Shown piece after piece: positions 38,301 through 46,826 of a stretch of DNA of 47,636 nt. Source of the DNA: a virus; the IMG/VR virus record IMGVR_UViG_3300044960_000095, positions 1-47,636 of that record; one strand, 5' to 3'. The notes beneath the pieces are model-generated. The model saw nothing but the letters and a program-made list of their open reading frames with translations. It searched no databases and was not told the origin of the DNA. Numbering within the stretch: position 1 is the first letter of the stretch; each line of letters opens with the position of its first letter. Position numbers and translations under genes: made by a program.

Positions 38301-38816
38301 GTGCTTAACGACGACGGTAAGCCGCGGCGTGGAAGACCACCGGGTTCCAGGAACAAGCCTAAAGAACGATTGGTACCGCCTAGTCATGTCCCGCTGGAAG
38401 ACATCAGACCTGTAGATCCAGACACCATCGTTGCTCGCCAGCTGACGATGCTCGATTGGGCACAGCAGGCGATGCGCAACGAGATGAAGCGCGCCATGCA
38501 GGCGAAGGGGCAGTGGATCTCCAGCGATGACATCGCGAAGCTCGAGAAGCTGTCGATGGCCATTGTTCGCGCCATCGAAGCGCTGAAGCGATCCTCCGAG
38601 CTGGCTGACGAGCTCGCCGCACGCCTCAACGCGGAGCAGCTGCTCGAGGCCGCCATCCGCAAGATTGAAGGCCAGGATCTCGCGACGCTGAACTACGCGA
38701 TCAAGCGACTAAGAGCCCACCGTGAGCGCCTCGCGCCGGTGGGCGGGTTCGACAAGATCCAGATGGGCGAGCCGGCCACCGCTACGGCTGCAATCGCCGA
38801 GCTGGCCGAGGAGTAA
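38301..38816 (+). CDS. Probable terminase small subunit
   Basis: The protein has 171 residues from GTG 38301, chosen over TTG 38256 because of GGAGAG just upstream. An AT-hook-like GRPPGSRNK lies near the N-terminus, followed by long helices (ELADELAARLNAEQLLEAAI) and an Ala-rich acidic end. It starts the packaging operon directly before the GNAT and TerL genes. DNA-binding N-terminus plus oligomerising helices fit TerS. Confidence 0.6.
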   Translation: MLNDDGKPRRGRPPGSRNKPKERLVPPSHVPLEDIRPVDPDTIVARQLTMLDWAQQAMRNEMKRAMQAKGQWISSDDIAKLEKLSMAIVRAIEALKRSSELADELAARLNAEQLLEAAIRKIEGQDLATLNYAIKRLRAHRERLAPVGGFDKIQMGEPATATAAIAELAEE

Positions 38817-39268
38817 TGCAGTTCGCGACTCCGACCGCCGACGAGCTGAAGCTGGTCTTCGACTCGTGGGCAAACAGCTTCCGCAAATCACCGTGGGCTG
38901 GCTGCATCCCGAATCACCTCTACGACCAGGTGAGCCGCGAGGTGCAGCGAAGCATCATGGACAGGGGTGCGCGTGTGCTGGTCGCCGTCACGCCGATCGA
39001 GGGGCACGAGGCCGAATTCCCGGAGGTGCGGCGCGTGATGGGCTACAGCGTCTCCGAGCCGGAGCGCGGCATCCTGCACTTCCTGTACGTCAAGGCGCCG
39101 TATCGTGGGATTGGCGTCGGTCGCGCGCTCAAGCAGCGGACCGTCATCGACTTCTCGGCAGGCCAGCAATGGACCTACACGTTCCGCACGCGCGCTAGCG
39201 AGCGGTTCCTCAACAGCGACGTACCCGGCGTGTTTCGTTGGGACCCGGTGCCCGCTCGAGTCAAGTAA
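38816..39268 (+). CDS. GNAT-fold acetyltransferase-like protein
   Basis: This 150-residue protein has the acetyl-CoA site in YVKAPYRGIGVGRAL (motif A, R-G-x-G-x-G-R) preceded by strand GILHFL, as in GNAT enzymes. TAATG overlaps at both ends. GNAT-like genes next to terminase are seen in several podovirus genomes; the substrate is not known. Confidence 0.65.
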   Translation: MQFATPTADELKLVFDSWANSFRKSPWAGCIPNHLYDQVSREVQRSIMDRGARVLVAVTPIEGHEAEFPEVRRVMGYSVSEPERGILHFLYVKAPYRGIGVGRALKQRTVIDFSAGQQWTYTFRTRASERFLNSDVPGVFRWDPVPARVK

Positions 39269-40992
39269 TGTCTCGCACTCTCGAAAAAGCGCTACGGAAG
39301 GAAGCCGGGCGCACTGACGCGCAGAAGGAGGTAGACAAGCGCTGTCGCGAGCGGGCCAAGAAGATGCTCGCGGACCTCCAGCGCGTGAACCCCAAGGCGG
39401 CGGCGATGGTCCTCGATCCGTCTCCGCACGTCGCGGCTATTTGTCCGCGCCGCGCCGGCAAGACGTACGCCGCAGTGCTCGCCGCGCTGATCACCGGCGA
39501 GGCCAAGCCGGGCTCTATCAGCCTGATCATCTCGCTGAATCTCAAGCAGCTGCGCCGCCTCTATTGGGCCGGCGGTCCTTCGGGCCTGTTCACCATCGCG
39601 CGGAAGTACGGACTCCACCTCGAGTTCAACAACACCTTCCTGCGCTGGGAGCACGAGAACGGCAGCATCGGCTACCTCCTCGGCGCCGACGACGACGAGC
39701 AGCTCGAAGTCATTCGCGGTCTCGAGGCCGACCTCTACATCATCGACGAGTGCAAGAGCTTCCAGCCGGTCGTGCTCGAGAAGCTCATCGAGGACATCAT
39801 CGACCCGCAGCGGGCCTCGCGTAAGGGCCGCATCGTGATGATTGGTACCCCCGGTTTCATCATGGCCGGACCGTTCTGGCAGGCGACGTGTCCCGACGCG
39901 ACGTTCGAGATGGAGTACCCCGAGGGCTCCGGTCAGAAGGTTCGCGCGCGCTACTCCGTCGACTACGGGCAGCAAGATCCCTACGGTCGCACCGGTATCC
40001 TTGTTTGGTCGCGGCACCATTGGACGCTCCAGGACAACACTGCGATGCCCCACCAGTGGGAGGAGGCGCTCGCGAAGAAGCGGCAGAAGGGTTGGTCCGA
40101 CGACGACCCGACGTGGATGCGCGAGTACCTCGGCATGTGGACTTCGAGCTCCGAGGGACTCGTCTTCCGCTACCACGAGGAGAAGCGCACCGGTCGCGTC
40201 ACCTGGCAGCCGAAGTCGAAGCGTATCGACCAGACCACTCTTGCTGAGCCGGACGCGCTACCGGAGGACGGTAAGCCCTGGCGGCTGATTGCCGGCCTCG
40301 ACATCGGCTACGAGGCGCCCACCGCGTTAGTCGTTTGCGCCTACTCGTCGAAGCTGCGCCAGCTCCGCGTCATCGCTGACTACTCGCGCAGCCACATGCT
40401 CGTCCCGGACATCGCCGAGATGATCTACGACGCGCAGCGCCGGTACGGACCCATCGAGAAAATCTACGCCGACGTTGGCAACCTCGGCAAGATGGTGGTC
40501 GAGACCCTCGTTCGCGAGTACGGTTTCCCACTCGAGAGGGCCGACAAGCGCGAGAAATACGACCACATCGAGCTCCTCAACGCCGCATTTAGTCGTGGCG
40601 AGGTGCTGGTCATCGAGAATTCCACCCTCGAGAACCAGCTGCTCACGGTTTGCTGGGACCTGCGCGACGACAATAAGGGCGCGAAGGACCTGCTCGCGCG
40701 TCAGGGCAAGCTCCGCGAGGACGACTCGATCCCAAACGACAGCACCGACGCGCTGCTGTACTGCTATCGCGGCTCGCTGCACCACTTCGGATGGAAGCCA
40801 TCTGAACCGCAAGTGGAGCCCGGCACCCCCGAGTGGGTGAAGCAGAAGGAACTGCGCGCGCTCGAGCTCGCCCGCAGACAGCTAATCGACGCGGAGAAGC
40901 GTGGCCCGCTGGTCACCAACGACCTGCCGAGGGGCTCGTACTTCATCCAGCGCGCACTCACGAGGCTGCGATGGTCACTCCCGAAAATCTGA
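39268..40992 (+). CDS. terL: Terminase large subunit
   Basis: The protein has 574 residues from ATG 39268. Walker A CPRRAGKTYA (~60), Walker B LEADLYIIDECKS (~157), coupling motif VMIGTPG, then the RNase H-like nuclease with Asp in GLDIGYEAPTALVV (~345), DVGNLGK and NDSTDALLY. It packages DNA into the prohead through the portal. The 3' end overlaps the next gene by 22 bases. Confidence 0.92.
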   Translation: MSRTLEKALRKEAGRTDAQKEVDKRCRERAKKMLADLQRVNPKAAAMVLDPSPHVAAICPRRAGKTYAAVLAALITGEAKPGSISLIISLNLKQLRRLYWAGGPSGLFTIARKYGLHLEFNNTFLRWEHENGSIGYLLGADDDEQLEVIRGLEADLYIIDECKSFQPVVLEKLIEDIIDPQRASRKGRIVMIGTPGFIMAGPFWQATCPDATFEMEYPEGSGQKVRARYSVDYGQQDPYGRTGILVWSRHHWTLQDNTAMPHQWEEALAKKRQKGWSDDDPTWMREYLGMWTSSSEGLVFRYHEEKRTGRVTWQPKSKRIDQTTLAEPDALPEDGKPWRLIAGLDIGYEAPTALVVCAYSSKLRQLRVIADYSRSHMLVPDIAEMIYDAQRRYGPIEKIYADVGNLGKMVVETLVREYGFPLERADKREKYDHIELLNAAFSRGEVLVIENSTLENQLLTVCWDLRDDNKGAKDLLARQGKLREDDSIPNDSTDALLYCYRGSLHHFGWKPSEPQVEPGTPEWVKQKELRALELARRQLIDAEKRGPLVTNDLPRGSYFIQRALTRLRWSLPKI

Positions 40993-41252
40993 GCCGCGTC
41001 CTGTTCGACCTGAAGGCGGCCGGCGTGCGCCGCGCGAAGTTCGCCCCCGACGGCACGCTCCAGGAGGTCGAGTTCGCCGAGGAGCTCTCCGAGCCCGAGG
41101 ACCGGAGCACTACGCAGGTGGTTACGGTTCCCACCGCCACCGCCGCAGCACCCCAACAACTGGCCATTAACGGCGTCGTCGTGACTAAGCACCCCGGCTA
41201 CGCCGCGCTGTTTGGAGCCAACACCCCGCGCTTCCGTTCCGCTGACGAATGA
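40971..41252 (+). CDS. Small protein between terminase and portal
   Basis: The protein has 93 residues from ATG 40971, inside the TerL end. N-terminal helix and strand (SRVLFDLKAAGVRRAKFAPD, TLQEVEFAEE), then a Thr/Ala-rich linker. Its stop overlaps the portal ATG (ATGA). Similar small genes accompany podovirus portals; the function is not known. Confidence 0.6.
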   Translation: MVTPENLSRVLFDLKAAGVRRAKFAPDGTLQEVEFAEELSEPEDRSTTQVVTVPTATAAAPQQLAINGVVVTKHPGYAALFGANTPRFRSADE

Positions 41253-43147
41253 GAACACTCCAGGTACTCAACCCATTGCTACGCCAGCGCTGGTACGAGA
41301 AGGGCAGCGCCTCGAAGGACAAGAAGGAGGACGAGCTCCTCCGCGCGCAGTCCCTCGTCTCGGAGACGGCCGAGATCGAGCAGTATCAGCGCTCGTGGCA
41401 CGAGCTGAACCTCTGGAATGCCACGCTGCTGTTCAACCGCGAGTTGGTTGGGTTCAATTGGGGTGTCACGGAGGTCAACGCCGCGCGCGAGCTGTGGCCG
41501 TACAACCTCCACACCGAGAATCTCATCGAGGAGATCGGCGAGGCGATGATCTCGAAAGCGAGCTCGTCGCCGCTTCGGCCGTCGCTGGTTCCCACCGGCA
41601 AGAGCTGGAAGACCGAGCGCGCCGTTAGGAAGGCCGACAACTTCCTCTACGGACTGTGGCGGCAGACCAAGAGCGAGGACGCCTGCGTTTCGGCGTTCCT
41701 CGATTCGTTCTGGGCCGGCATCGGCGCCGTCATGGACGTGTACGACGAGGACACCGGGCTGCTCTGCACCGAGGCCCTGTTCCCCGACAACATCATCATC
41801 GACAACCGCGAGTGCATGAATCGGCGTTCGCCGCGCACGATTCGCATCCGCTCCGTTGTCCCGCGCGCCAGCATCGAGGCCAAGTACGGCGAGCTGCCGG
41901 CGACGCAGAAGTACGCCGACTATCGGCGTATCGGCGAGGGCTACGAGATCGTCGTCGAGGCGTTCCGTTTGCCGGACGCAAATGGCGAGGGCGGCTGGCA
42001 CGGCATCGCGTGCGGTGGCCGCATGCTGGTGGACGAGCCGTGGACGGAGGACTGGTTCCCCGTCGAGTTCTTCCACTACCGCGACAAGCTCAGCGGTTTC
42101 TACTGCCGCTCCGGCGTCGAGTCGCTCGTGCCGTATCAGCTGCGGCTGAACGACCTCAACAACGCGATCGAGGAGAGCCAGGACATCCGTTGCCATCCGC
42201 GACTGCTGACCCACATGAACACGCAGCTCGACCTGAGCCAGTGGGACAACGAGGCGGGGCGCATCCTGGGCTACGCGGGTGAGAAGCCCGAGCCGTTCAT
42301 TTGGCAAACGGAGCTGGCCGAGCTCTACCAGGAGCGCGAGCGCGTGTGGCAGAAGGCGTTCAACCACGCCGGCCTGTCCGATATGTTCGCGCACGCGGAG
42401 CTCCCTCAAGGGGTGCGACTGGACTCGAGCGCGGGCGTTCGCGAGTTCCACAACATGGAAGACCGCCGCCACTTGCGGCTGTGGACTCGCTTCGAGGACT
42501 TCCGGCTCCGGGTAGCGAAGATGCACCTCAAGGTGCTCGGCCGCTATAAGAGCGCGAAGGCGTACACCGTGGTGTACCCGTCGTCGCGTCTCGCTCAGGC
42601 CGCGAAGAAGGCCACCTACGAGGCCGTAAAGTGTCTCACCGAGGACCAATACAATTGGGACCTCGCCGCCGTTCCGCTGTCGCAGATGTCGCCGGCCGCG
42701 CGCCGCGAAACCCTCCGTGATTGGGTGTCGCGCGGACTGATGGACGACGCGCAGGCGAAGCGGATGCTCACCAACCCAAATCTCGAGCTCGAGGAAGACC
42801 TCGAGATGGCGAGCTACGACGACATCTACCGCCACATCGAGATCATGGAGAACGGTGGGTACGAAGCTCCGACGGAGCTGACCAACCTGACCTACGGCAT
42901 CAAGAAGGTCGTCGCGAACCTTCATCGACTGCGCCAGTTCGAGGAGGAGGACGAGGAGTCCGCCAAGGAGCTGCGCAACGTCATCGAGAATCACGTCAAG
43001 TGGATCGTGCACGCGACCTCGATCCAGCAAATGGCGGTCGCGATGTCGCAGGCTACGCCCGCGCCATTCCAGCCGACGCAGGGAATGCCCGGTACGAGCG
43101 CGTCTATCGGTAATATGGGTCCGATGGCAGCGCCAATGCCCGCTTAA
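41249..43147 (+). CDS. Portal protein
   Basis: This 632-residue protein follows TerL and precedes scaffold and capsid. Typical portal features: helical N-terminus, NRELVGFNWG, EEIGEAMISKASS, DSFWAGIGAVMDVYDEDTG, LFPDNIIIDN, then a long helical stem and crown (RRHLRLWTRFEDFRLRVAKM) and a Gly/Met/Pro-rich C-terminus. It forms the dodecameric DNA entry ring. Assignment is by position, length and these signatures. Confidence 0.85.
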   Translation: MRTLQVLNPLLRQRWYEKGSASKDKKEDELLRAQSLVSETAEIEQYQRSWHELNLWNATLLFNRELVGFNWGVTEVNAARELWPYNLHTENLIEEIGEAMISKASSSPLRPSLVPTGKSWKTERAVRKADNFLYGLWRQTKSEDACVSAFLDSFWAGIGAVMDVYDEDTGLLCTEALFPDNIIIDNRECMNRRSPRTIRIRSVVPRASIEAKYGELPATQKYADYRRIGEGYEIVVEAFRLPDANGEGGWHGIACGGRMLVDEPWTEDWFPVEFFHYRDKLSGFYCRSGVESLVPYQLRLNDLNNAIEESQDIRCHPRLLTHMNTQLDLSQWDNEAGRILGYAGEKPEPFIWQTELAELYQERERVWQKAFNHAGLSDMFAHAELPQGVRLDSSAGVREFHNMEDRRHLRLWTRFEDFRLRVAKMHLKVLGRYKSAKAYTVVYPSSRLAQAAKKATYEAVKCLTEDQYNWDLAAVPLSQMSPAARRETLRDWVSRGLMDDAQAKRMLTNPNLELEEDLEMASYDDIYRHIEIMENGGYEAPTELTNLTYGIKKVVANLHRLRQFEEEDEESAKELRNVIENHVKWIVHATSIQQMAVAMSQATPAPFQPTQGMPGTSASIGNMGPMAAPMPA

Positions 43148-43202
43148 TGGCTAGTGCCGAGTATTATCGCGAGTGGAGACGTAAGAACTCCGAGAAGGTT
43201 TC

Positions 43203-43943
43203 ATGTCCGCAGATAAGGTTGACACTCTCCTTGCCCGTATTGCCGCGCTCGAGGCTAAGCTCGCCGCGCAGCCGGCACCTCAGCCCGCACCCCAGACACA
43301 CTCGGGTCTCGATCCGCAGGTTCTTGCGCGGGCGCTCGCAGCTGACCCCGTCGGCACGATGGCTCAGCTCGGGGTGCCAGTCGATCATGTTTCCCGTGTA
43401 CTCGTCGCCCACACGCTGGGTGACGCCGCCCCGCCCGAGCTGAGGATGCTCGCGCAGCAGGGGCCGCTCGTGAGTGCCACGCAGGCCCTCGCTTCTGACC
43501 TCGCAGCTGTGCGCCAGCGGCTCGAGTCGTTCGAGAAGCGAGACCAGGTAGCCGCGCGTCGTGCAAGTTTCACCGCACTCGCAGCAGACAAGACCAAGTA
43601 CCCACGCCTCAGCGCCGTGATGGAAAAGAACCCCGAGCTGTTCATCAGCGAGGTGGACGCTTTCCAGGGGAACACGGACGCTCTCGCCGCCGAGATCGAG
43701 CGTCGCCTCGAAGCGACCGCCGTAGCACTCGGCGCTACCCCGCCCGCGAGTACGGAACACGCGGAGAATGCACCGGACCAGAGCACGCAGGTCAAGCAGG
43801 CGCAGTCGGGCGTCAGTGGGTTCGATCCCACGCCGCCACCGCTCTCTCAAGGCAAGTCGGGTGTGTGGACTCAGGACATGCACCAGGAAGCGAAGGAGCG
43901 GGTTCTCCGCAAGTACGCACCTGAGGAACTCGCGGGCCGCTAA
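43203..43943 (+). CDS. Capsid scaffold-like protein
   Basis: The protein has 246 residues. It starts with a short coiled coil (VDTLLARIAALEAKLAAQ), a Pro/Ala linker and helical, acidic remainder ending in a basic helix (QEAKERVLRKYAPEELAGR), as scaffolds that bind capsid by their C-terminus. It sits between portal and major capsid genes. No protease motif. In 43147-43202 another short frame (MASAEYYREWRRKNSEKV) starts at the portal stop. Confidence 0.7.
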   Translation: MSADKVDTLLARIAALEAKLAAQPAPQPAPQTHSGLDPQVLARALAADPVGTMAQLGVPVDHVSRVLVAHTLGDAAPPELRMLAQQGPLVSATQALASDLAAVRQRLESFEKRDQVAARRASFTALAADKTKYPRLSAVMEKNPELFISEVDAFQGNTDALAAEIERRLEATAVALGATPPASTEHAENAPDQSTQVKQAQSGVSGFDPTPPPLSQGKSGVWTQDMHQEAKERVLRKYAPEELAGR

Positions 43944-43953
43944 CAGATAGCTT

Positions 43954-43968
43954 AACGGCAGGCCCGTT
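43954..43968 (+). promoter_or_regulatory. Hairpin before the major capsid gene
   Basis: AACGG-CAGGC-CCGTT, a five-base-pair hairpin eight bases before the capsid ATG and next to TTGGGGCTGA, the only purine-rich stretch that can serve as RBS. It may protect the capsid mRNA end after processing. Confidence 0.4.
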
Positions 43969-43976
43969 GGGGCTGA

Positions 43977-45221
43977 ATGCCTTCAATCAACTACGGTCAG
44001 GCGAACCAGAGTGCCCTGGCCGACTACTTCATCGAGCGGTTCAACATCGTCGGTCGCGATGTCGAGTACGCGAAGAACCGCCCGACGCTGAGCTTCCTCC
44101 CTCGTGACACCGAGGCGCTGAAGCGCGGCAACTATTTCGACGAGACCCTCCGCATCGCCAACGGCTTCACCGGATCACCGGATTGGGTCGAGGGTAACAA
44201 GAACTACACCCCGAGCAAGACGGTCAAGTGGCGCGTCGGTGATCCCTATGCGCAGTACGGCCGGCTGACGTTCGACACCCTTGCGCTCGCGCGCAACCCG
44301 CTCGGCACGCTGATCGACATCAAGGGCGCGGAGGCCGATGGCGTCCGCGACGAGATGCTGAACACCTGCGAGTTCGAGCTGTGGAACGACGGTTCGGGCC
44401 ATCGCGGTACGGTGTCGGCGCTTGGTGGTACGGCTTCGAGCCGCGTCATCACGCTGACGAACGTCGGTGATGTCTACAACTTCCCCTACGGTGCGATCCT
44501 CGCTCCATACACCTCGGGTGGTTCGGCGCGCACCGACAAGTACAAGGTCGTCGACCTCGACCCGGTGAACGGCAAGCTCACGGCGGATCGCGTGAGCGGT
44601 TCGGCGAATGACCTCGCGGCGACGGACAAGCTGTACGTCGTCGGCTCGAAGGACGCCTACATGCCGGGCATCCCGACGTTCATCCCGGACACGGCGCCGA
44701 GCGACACGCTGTACGGCGTGACTCGTACCGGCAACCCGGCTCTGTCGGGCTGGCGGTTCCCGTTCCGCTCGAGCATCAGCGAGACCATCCAGCGCGCGTT
44801 CGCGACGATGGGCCGCTGGGTGAATCGGGCGGCGGGTAAGTTCGTCGTGTGCCTCTCGACCACGGACTGGCTGCTCCTTTCGATGGAGCGCGAGGGCCGC
44901 GTGTTCGAGGATCCGGGGGCGATGCAGAAGTGGGGCCTGGAGGGCCTGACCGTTCGCACGCCGTTTGGTCCGATCACCTGCATCGCGATTCCGCAGCTGC
45001 CGGACGGGCGCGGCTACATCATCGACTGGAGCTCCTGGAAGCTCTACACGCTGAAGAACATGCCGCACGTTGTCGACGAGGACGGCCTCACCTTCGTGCG
45101 CCTCGGTATCGACACGCCGGACGGCTACAAGAACGGCGACGCAATCGCCATGCAGTTCCGGATCTGGAAGGTGCTGCTCTGCCTCCAGCCGATGAGCAAC
45201 GCGACCTTCCCGACGGCCTAA
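43977..45221 (+). CDS. Major capsid protein
   Basis: This 414-residue protein follows the scaffold. Its N-terminal arm, the E-loop-like GNYFDETLRIANGF, and A-domain strands near the C-terminus (FVVCLSTTDWLLLSMEREG, TVRTPFGPITCIAIPQLPDG) fit the HK97 fold. Position, length and absence of other candidates make the call strong. The following RBS (AAGGAGGTC, 45238-45246) is the best in the genome. Confidence 0.85.
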   Translation: MPSINYGQANQSALADYFIERFNIVGRDVEYAKNRPTLSFLPRDTEALKRGNYFDETLRIANGFTGSPDWVEGNKNYTPSKTVKWRVGDPYAQYGRLTFDTLALARNPLGTLIDIKGAEADGVRDEMLNTCEFELWNDGSGHRGTVSALGGTASSRVITLTNVGDVYNFPYGAILAPYTSGGSARTDKYKVVDLDPVNGKLTADRVSGSANDLAATDKLYVVGSKDAYMPGIPTFIPDTAPSDTLYGVTRTGNPALSGWRFPFRSSISETIQRAFATMGRWVNRAAGKFVVCLSTTDWLLLSMEREGRVFEDPGAMQKWGLEGLTVRTPFGPITCIAIPQLPDGRGYIIDWSSWKLYTLKNMPHVVDEDGLTFVRLGIDTPDGYKNGDAIAMQFRIWKVLLCLQPMSNATFPTA

Positions 45222-45248
45222 TCCATGTGGAATAGGTAAGGAGGTCAA

Positions 45249-45668
45249 ATGATCCAGTATCCACTGCATGGATCCTACTCGCCGAGCCAGCTCGTGATGG
45301 TCGGCGCGTTCAAGACGGTCACCTCGGGCAACCCGACGGTTCTGCGCGACGGCACGAAGGTGTCGGCCTCGCAGAAGATGTTCTCGGTGACCCGCAACTC
45401 GGCGGGTCTCTACACCGTGACGTTCGCGTCCGGTTTCCCGCTCCCGAGGCTCCCGTTCATCTACGCGACGCTTCACCAGGCGGCGGCACCCACGAACGAT
45501 GCGGTGCTGCACGTGGTGCGCGACAGCTGGAACACGTCCACGCGATCGTTCCAGGTGCAAATCCAGACGAACGGTACGACTCCGGCGGCCACCGACGGTG
45601 ACGCTGGTGACGTGGTCTCGTTCATGCTCGTCGGCGCGATCGACTCGGTCGGCGTCGACCCGGCGTAA
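45249..45668 (+). CDS. Head decoration/stabilisation-type protein
   Basis: This 139-residue beta-rich protein (LYTVTFASGFPLPRLPFIYA, VQIQTNGTTP, DVVSFMLVGAIDSVG) comes directly after the capsid gene with a near-perfect Shine-Dalgarno site and before a terminator. Both suggest high expression as an abundant capsid-associated protein. Family not identified. Confidence 0.6.
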   Translation: MIQYPLHGSYSPSQLVMVGAFKTVTSGNPTVLRDGTKVSASQKMFSVTRNSAGLYTVTFASGFPLPRLPFIYATLHQAAAPTNDAVLHVVRDSWNTSTRSFQVQIQTNGTTPAATDGDAGDVVSFMLVGAIDSVGVDPA

Positions 45669-45677
45669 GAGGTCCTA

Positions 45678-45732
45678 CAGCACCCCAGCCCAACGAGAGT
45701 TGGGGTGCTGTGTGATTGTCTTACGCCTTTTC
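45678..45732 (+). terminator. Terminator after the capsid genes
   Basis: CAGCAC (45678-45683) pairs with GTGCTG (45705-45710) and CCCAAC (45689-45694) pairs with GTTGGG (45699-45704) around a GAGA tetraloop. A looser tract ending in CCTTTTCT follows to 45732. Probably partial, since later structural genes have no obvious new promoter. Confidence 0.65.
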
Positions 45733-45741
45733 TGAGGGCTA

Positions 45742-46824
45742 ATGCAGTTCGTTGTCAGTGATCTCATCAAAGCAGCGCGCGTTTACAAGGACGACGACCA
45801 CGGCGACGAGGACGCGTGGCTTGACGACGCGGACTGGCTTCGGCTGTTCAACGTCGAGTACGCGAGCCTCTATCCGCGTTGGGTGCGCGCCGGGCTGATC
45901 GTTCCGGACTACGTTGACAAGATTCTCCAGGGGCGGACCACCGCTCTAAACAGCGTACTTGCCATTAGTGGCGTGGCTCGCAAGGACGGCACTCGCTGGT
46001 ACCCGCTCGAGCACCTTCAGCCGCGCCTTGGCCGCGCACCGTTTCTCAACGAGGACACCGGCACGTCGGTTGGCTGGCTGGCTCGCGGGGCCGGCGACAA
46101 CTTCACGCTCGAGCTCACCCCGCCGCCGAACAACTTGCAGTATACGGCCCCGTCGAACGGCACCCCGGCCACGCTGGACATGAGCACCGTGCTCGGTCAA
46201 GGTCTGATGTCGATCGACACTGTGTTGCGGATGAAGACGCCCGGCACCACCGAGATCGGTATCCGCCTGATCCCGGACGCGGTAGGCGGTGACCCCTACT
46301 GGACGCAGCAGAGCGCGGTCGAGTGGCGCTACCATTGGGACTGGACGGCGCACGACACGGAGGACTTCGAGGCGTCCATCGCCGCCGATTCCTCGCTGCC
46401 GTTTGAGGTCGCGACGCCATCGACGGTCAACGAGGCGTGGACCAACTGGAACGACATCCAGAGTCGCACGCTCTGGGCGGTGCAGTTCGTCGGTGGTACC
46501 GAGCCAGTGGAGGAGGCTGGCAACTACTACGTTCGCTACTACGTGCGACCGGACTACTTCACCAGCGCCAGCGATACCGTCGAGCTGCCGTACGGAGTCG
46601 ACGAGCGCATCGTCCTCGGCATGGCGGATCGCGCCGGTATCAAGGACTCAACGGTCAGCCGCAACATCAAGGAGCTGAAGTTCGAGCACGACGCGCAGCT
46701 GAACTTCCTGATCTTCGGGCGCGGCGACGGTCCGCGTGTGCGCCGGATCAATCGCACCCCGCTTCGCACTGACAGGTTCGCGAGCCCGTTCCCGACGGAT
46801 CCTCGCTACTGGCTCTACGTCTAA
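45742..46824 (+). CDS. Head-tail adaptor-like protein
   Basis: The protein has 360 residues. The N-terminus is helical (DLIKAARVYKDDDHGDEDAW, YASLYPRWVRAGLI) and the C-terminal part has EERIVLGMADRAG-like helix and NIKELKFEHDAQLNFLI. The middle is a beta insertion. Located between the head genes and the fibre, where short-tailed phages keep the portal-adjacent adaptor. Assignment by position; moderate certainty. Confidence 0.5.
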   Translation: MQFVVSDLIKAARVYKDDDHGDEDAWLDDADWLRLFNVEYASLYPRWVRAGLIVPDYVDKILQGRTTALNSVLAISGVARKDGTRWYPLEHLQPRLGRAPFLNEDTGTSVGWLARGAGDNFTLELTPPPNNLQYTAPSNGTPATLDMSTVLGQGLMSIDTVLRMKTPGTTEIGIRLIPDAVGGDPYWTQQSAVEWRYHWDWTAHDTEDFEASIAADSSLPFEVATPSTVNEAWTNWNDIQSRTLWAVQFVGGTEPVEEAGNYYVRYYVRPDYFTSASDTVELPYGVDERIVLGMADRAGIKDSTVSRNIKELKFEHDAQLNFLIFGRGDGPRVRRINRTPLRTDRFASPFPTDPRYWLYV

Positions 46825-46826
46825 CA

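Larger units (their letters stand above)
1724..42416. repeat. Dispersed 8-mer GCACCCCT / AGGGGTGC, 38 exact copies
   Basis: Starts of GCACCCCT on +: 1724, 2941, 6190, 8728, 12193, 15825, 17384, 18015, 18870, 19303, 20535, 21289, 24814, 25890, 26539, 27425, 31103, 31902, 33385, 34444, 36205, 37614. Starts of AGGGGTGC on +: 10573, 19542, 19675, 20190, 30457, 30980, 31679, 32821, 33170, 34337, 36174, 37297, 37911, 37989, 38963, 42409. Thirty lie in 15.8-38.0 kb and 16 of these in 30.4-38.0 kb. Flanks are not conserved, so the unit is the 8-mer. Confidence 0.85.

Noticed and set aside
41279-43030. 583-codon open frame on the - strand over the portal gene
   Set aside because: It mirrors codon positions of the portal in GC-rich DNA, is Arg/Leu/Val/His-rich, has no motif, and the + frame is a clear portal.
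44175-45560. 461-codon open frame on the - strand over capsid genes
   Set aside because: Arg/His/Ala-rich shadow of the major capsid frame and of the terminated 45249 gene.
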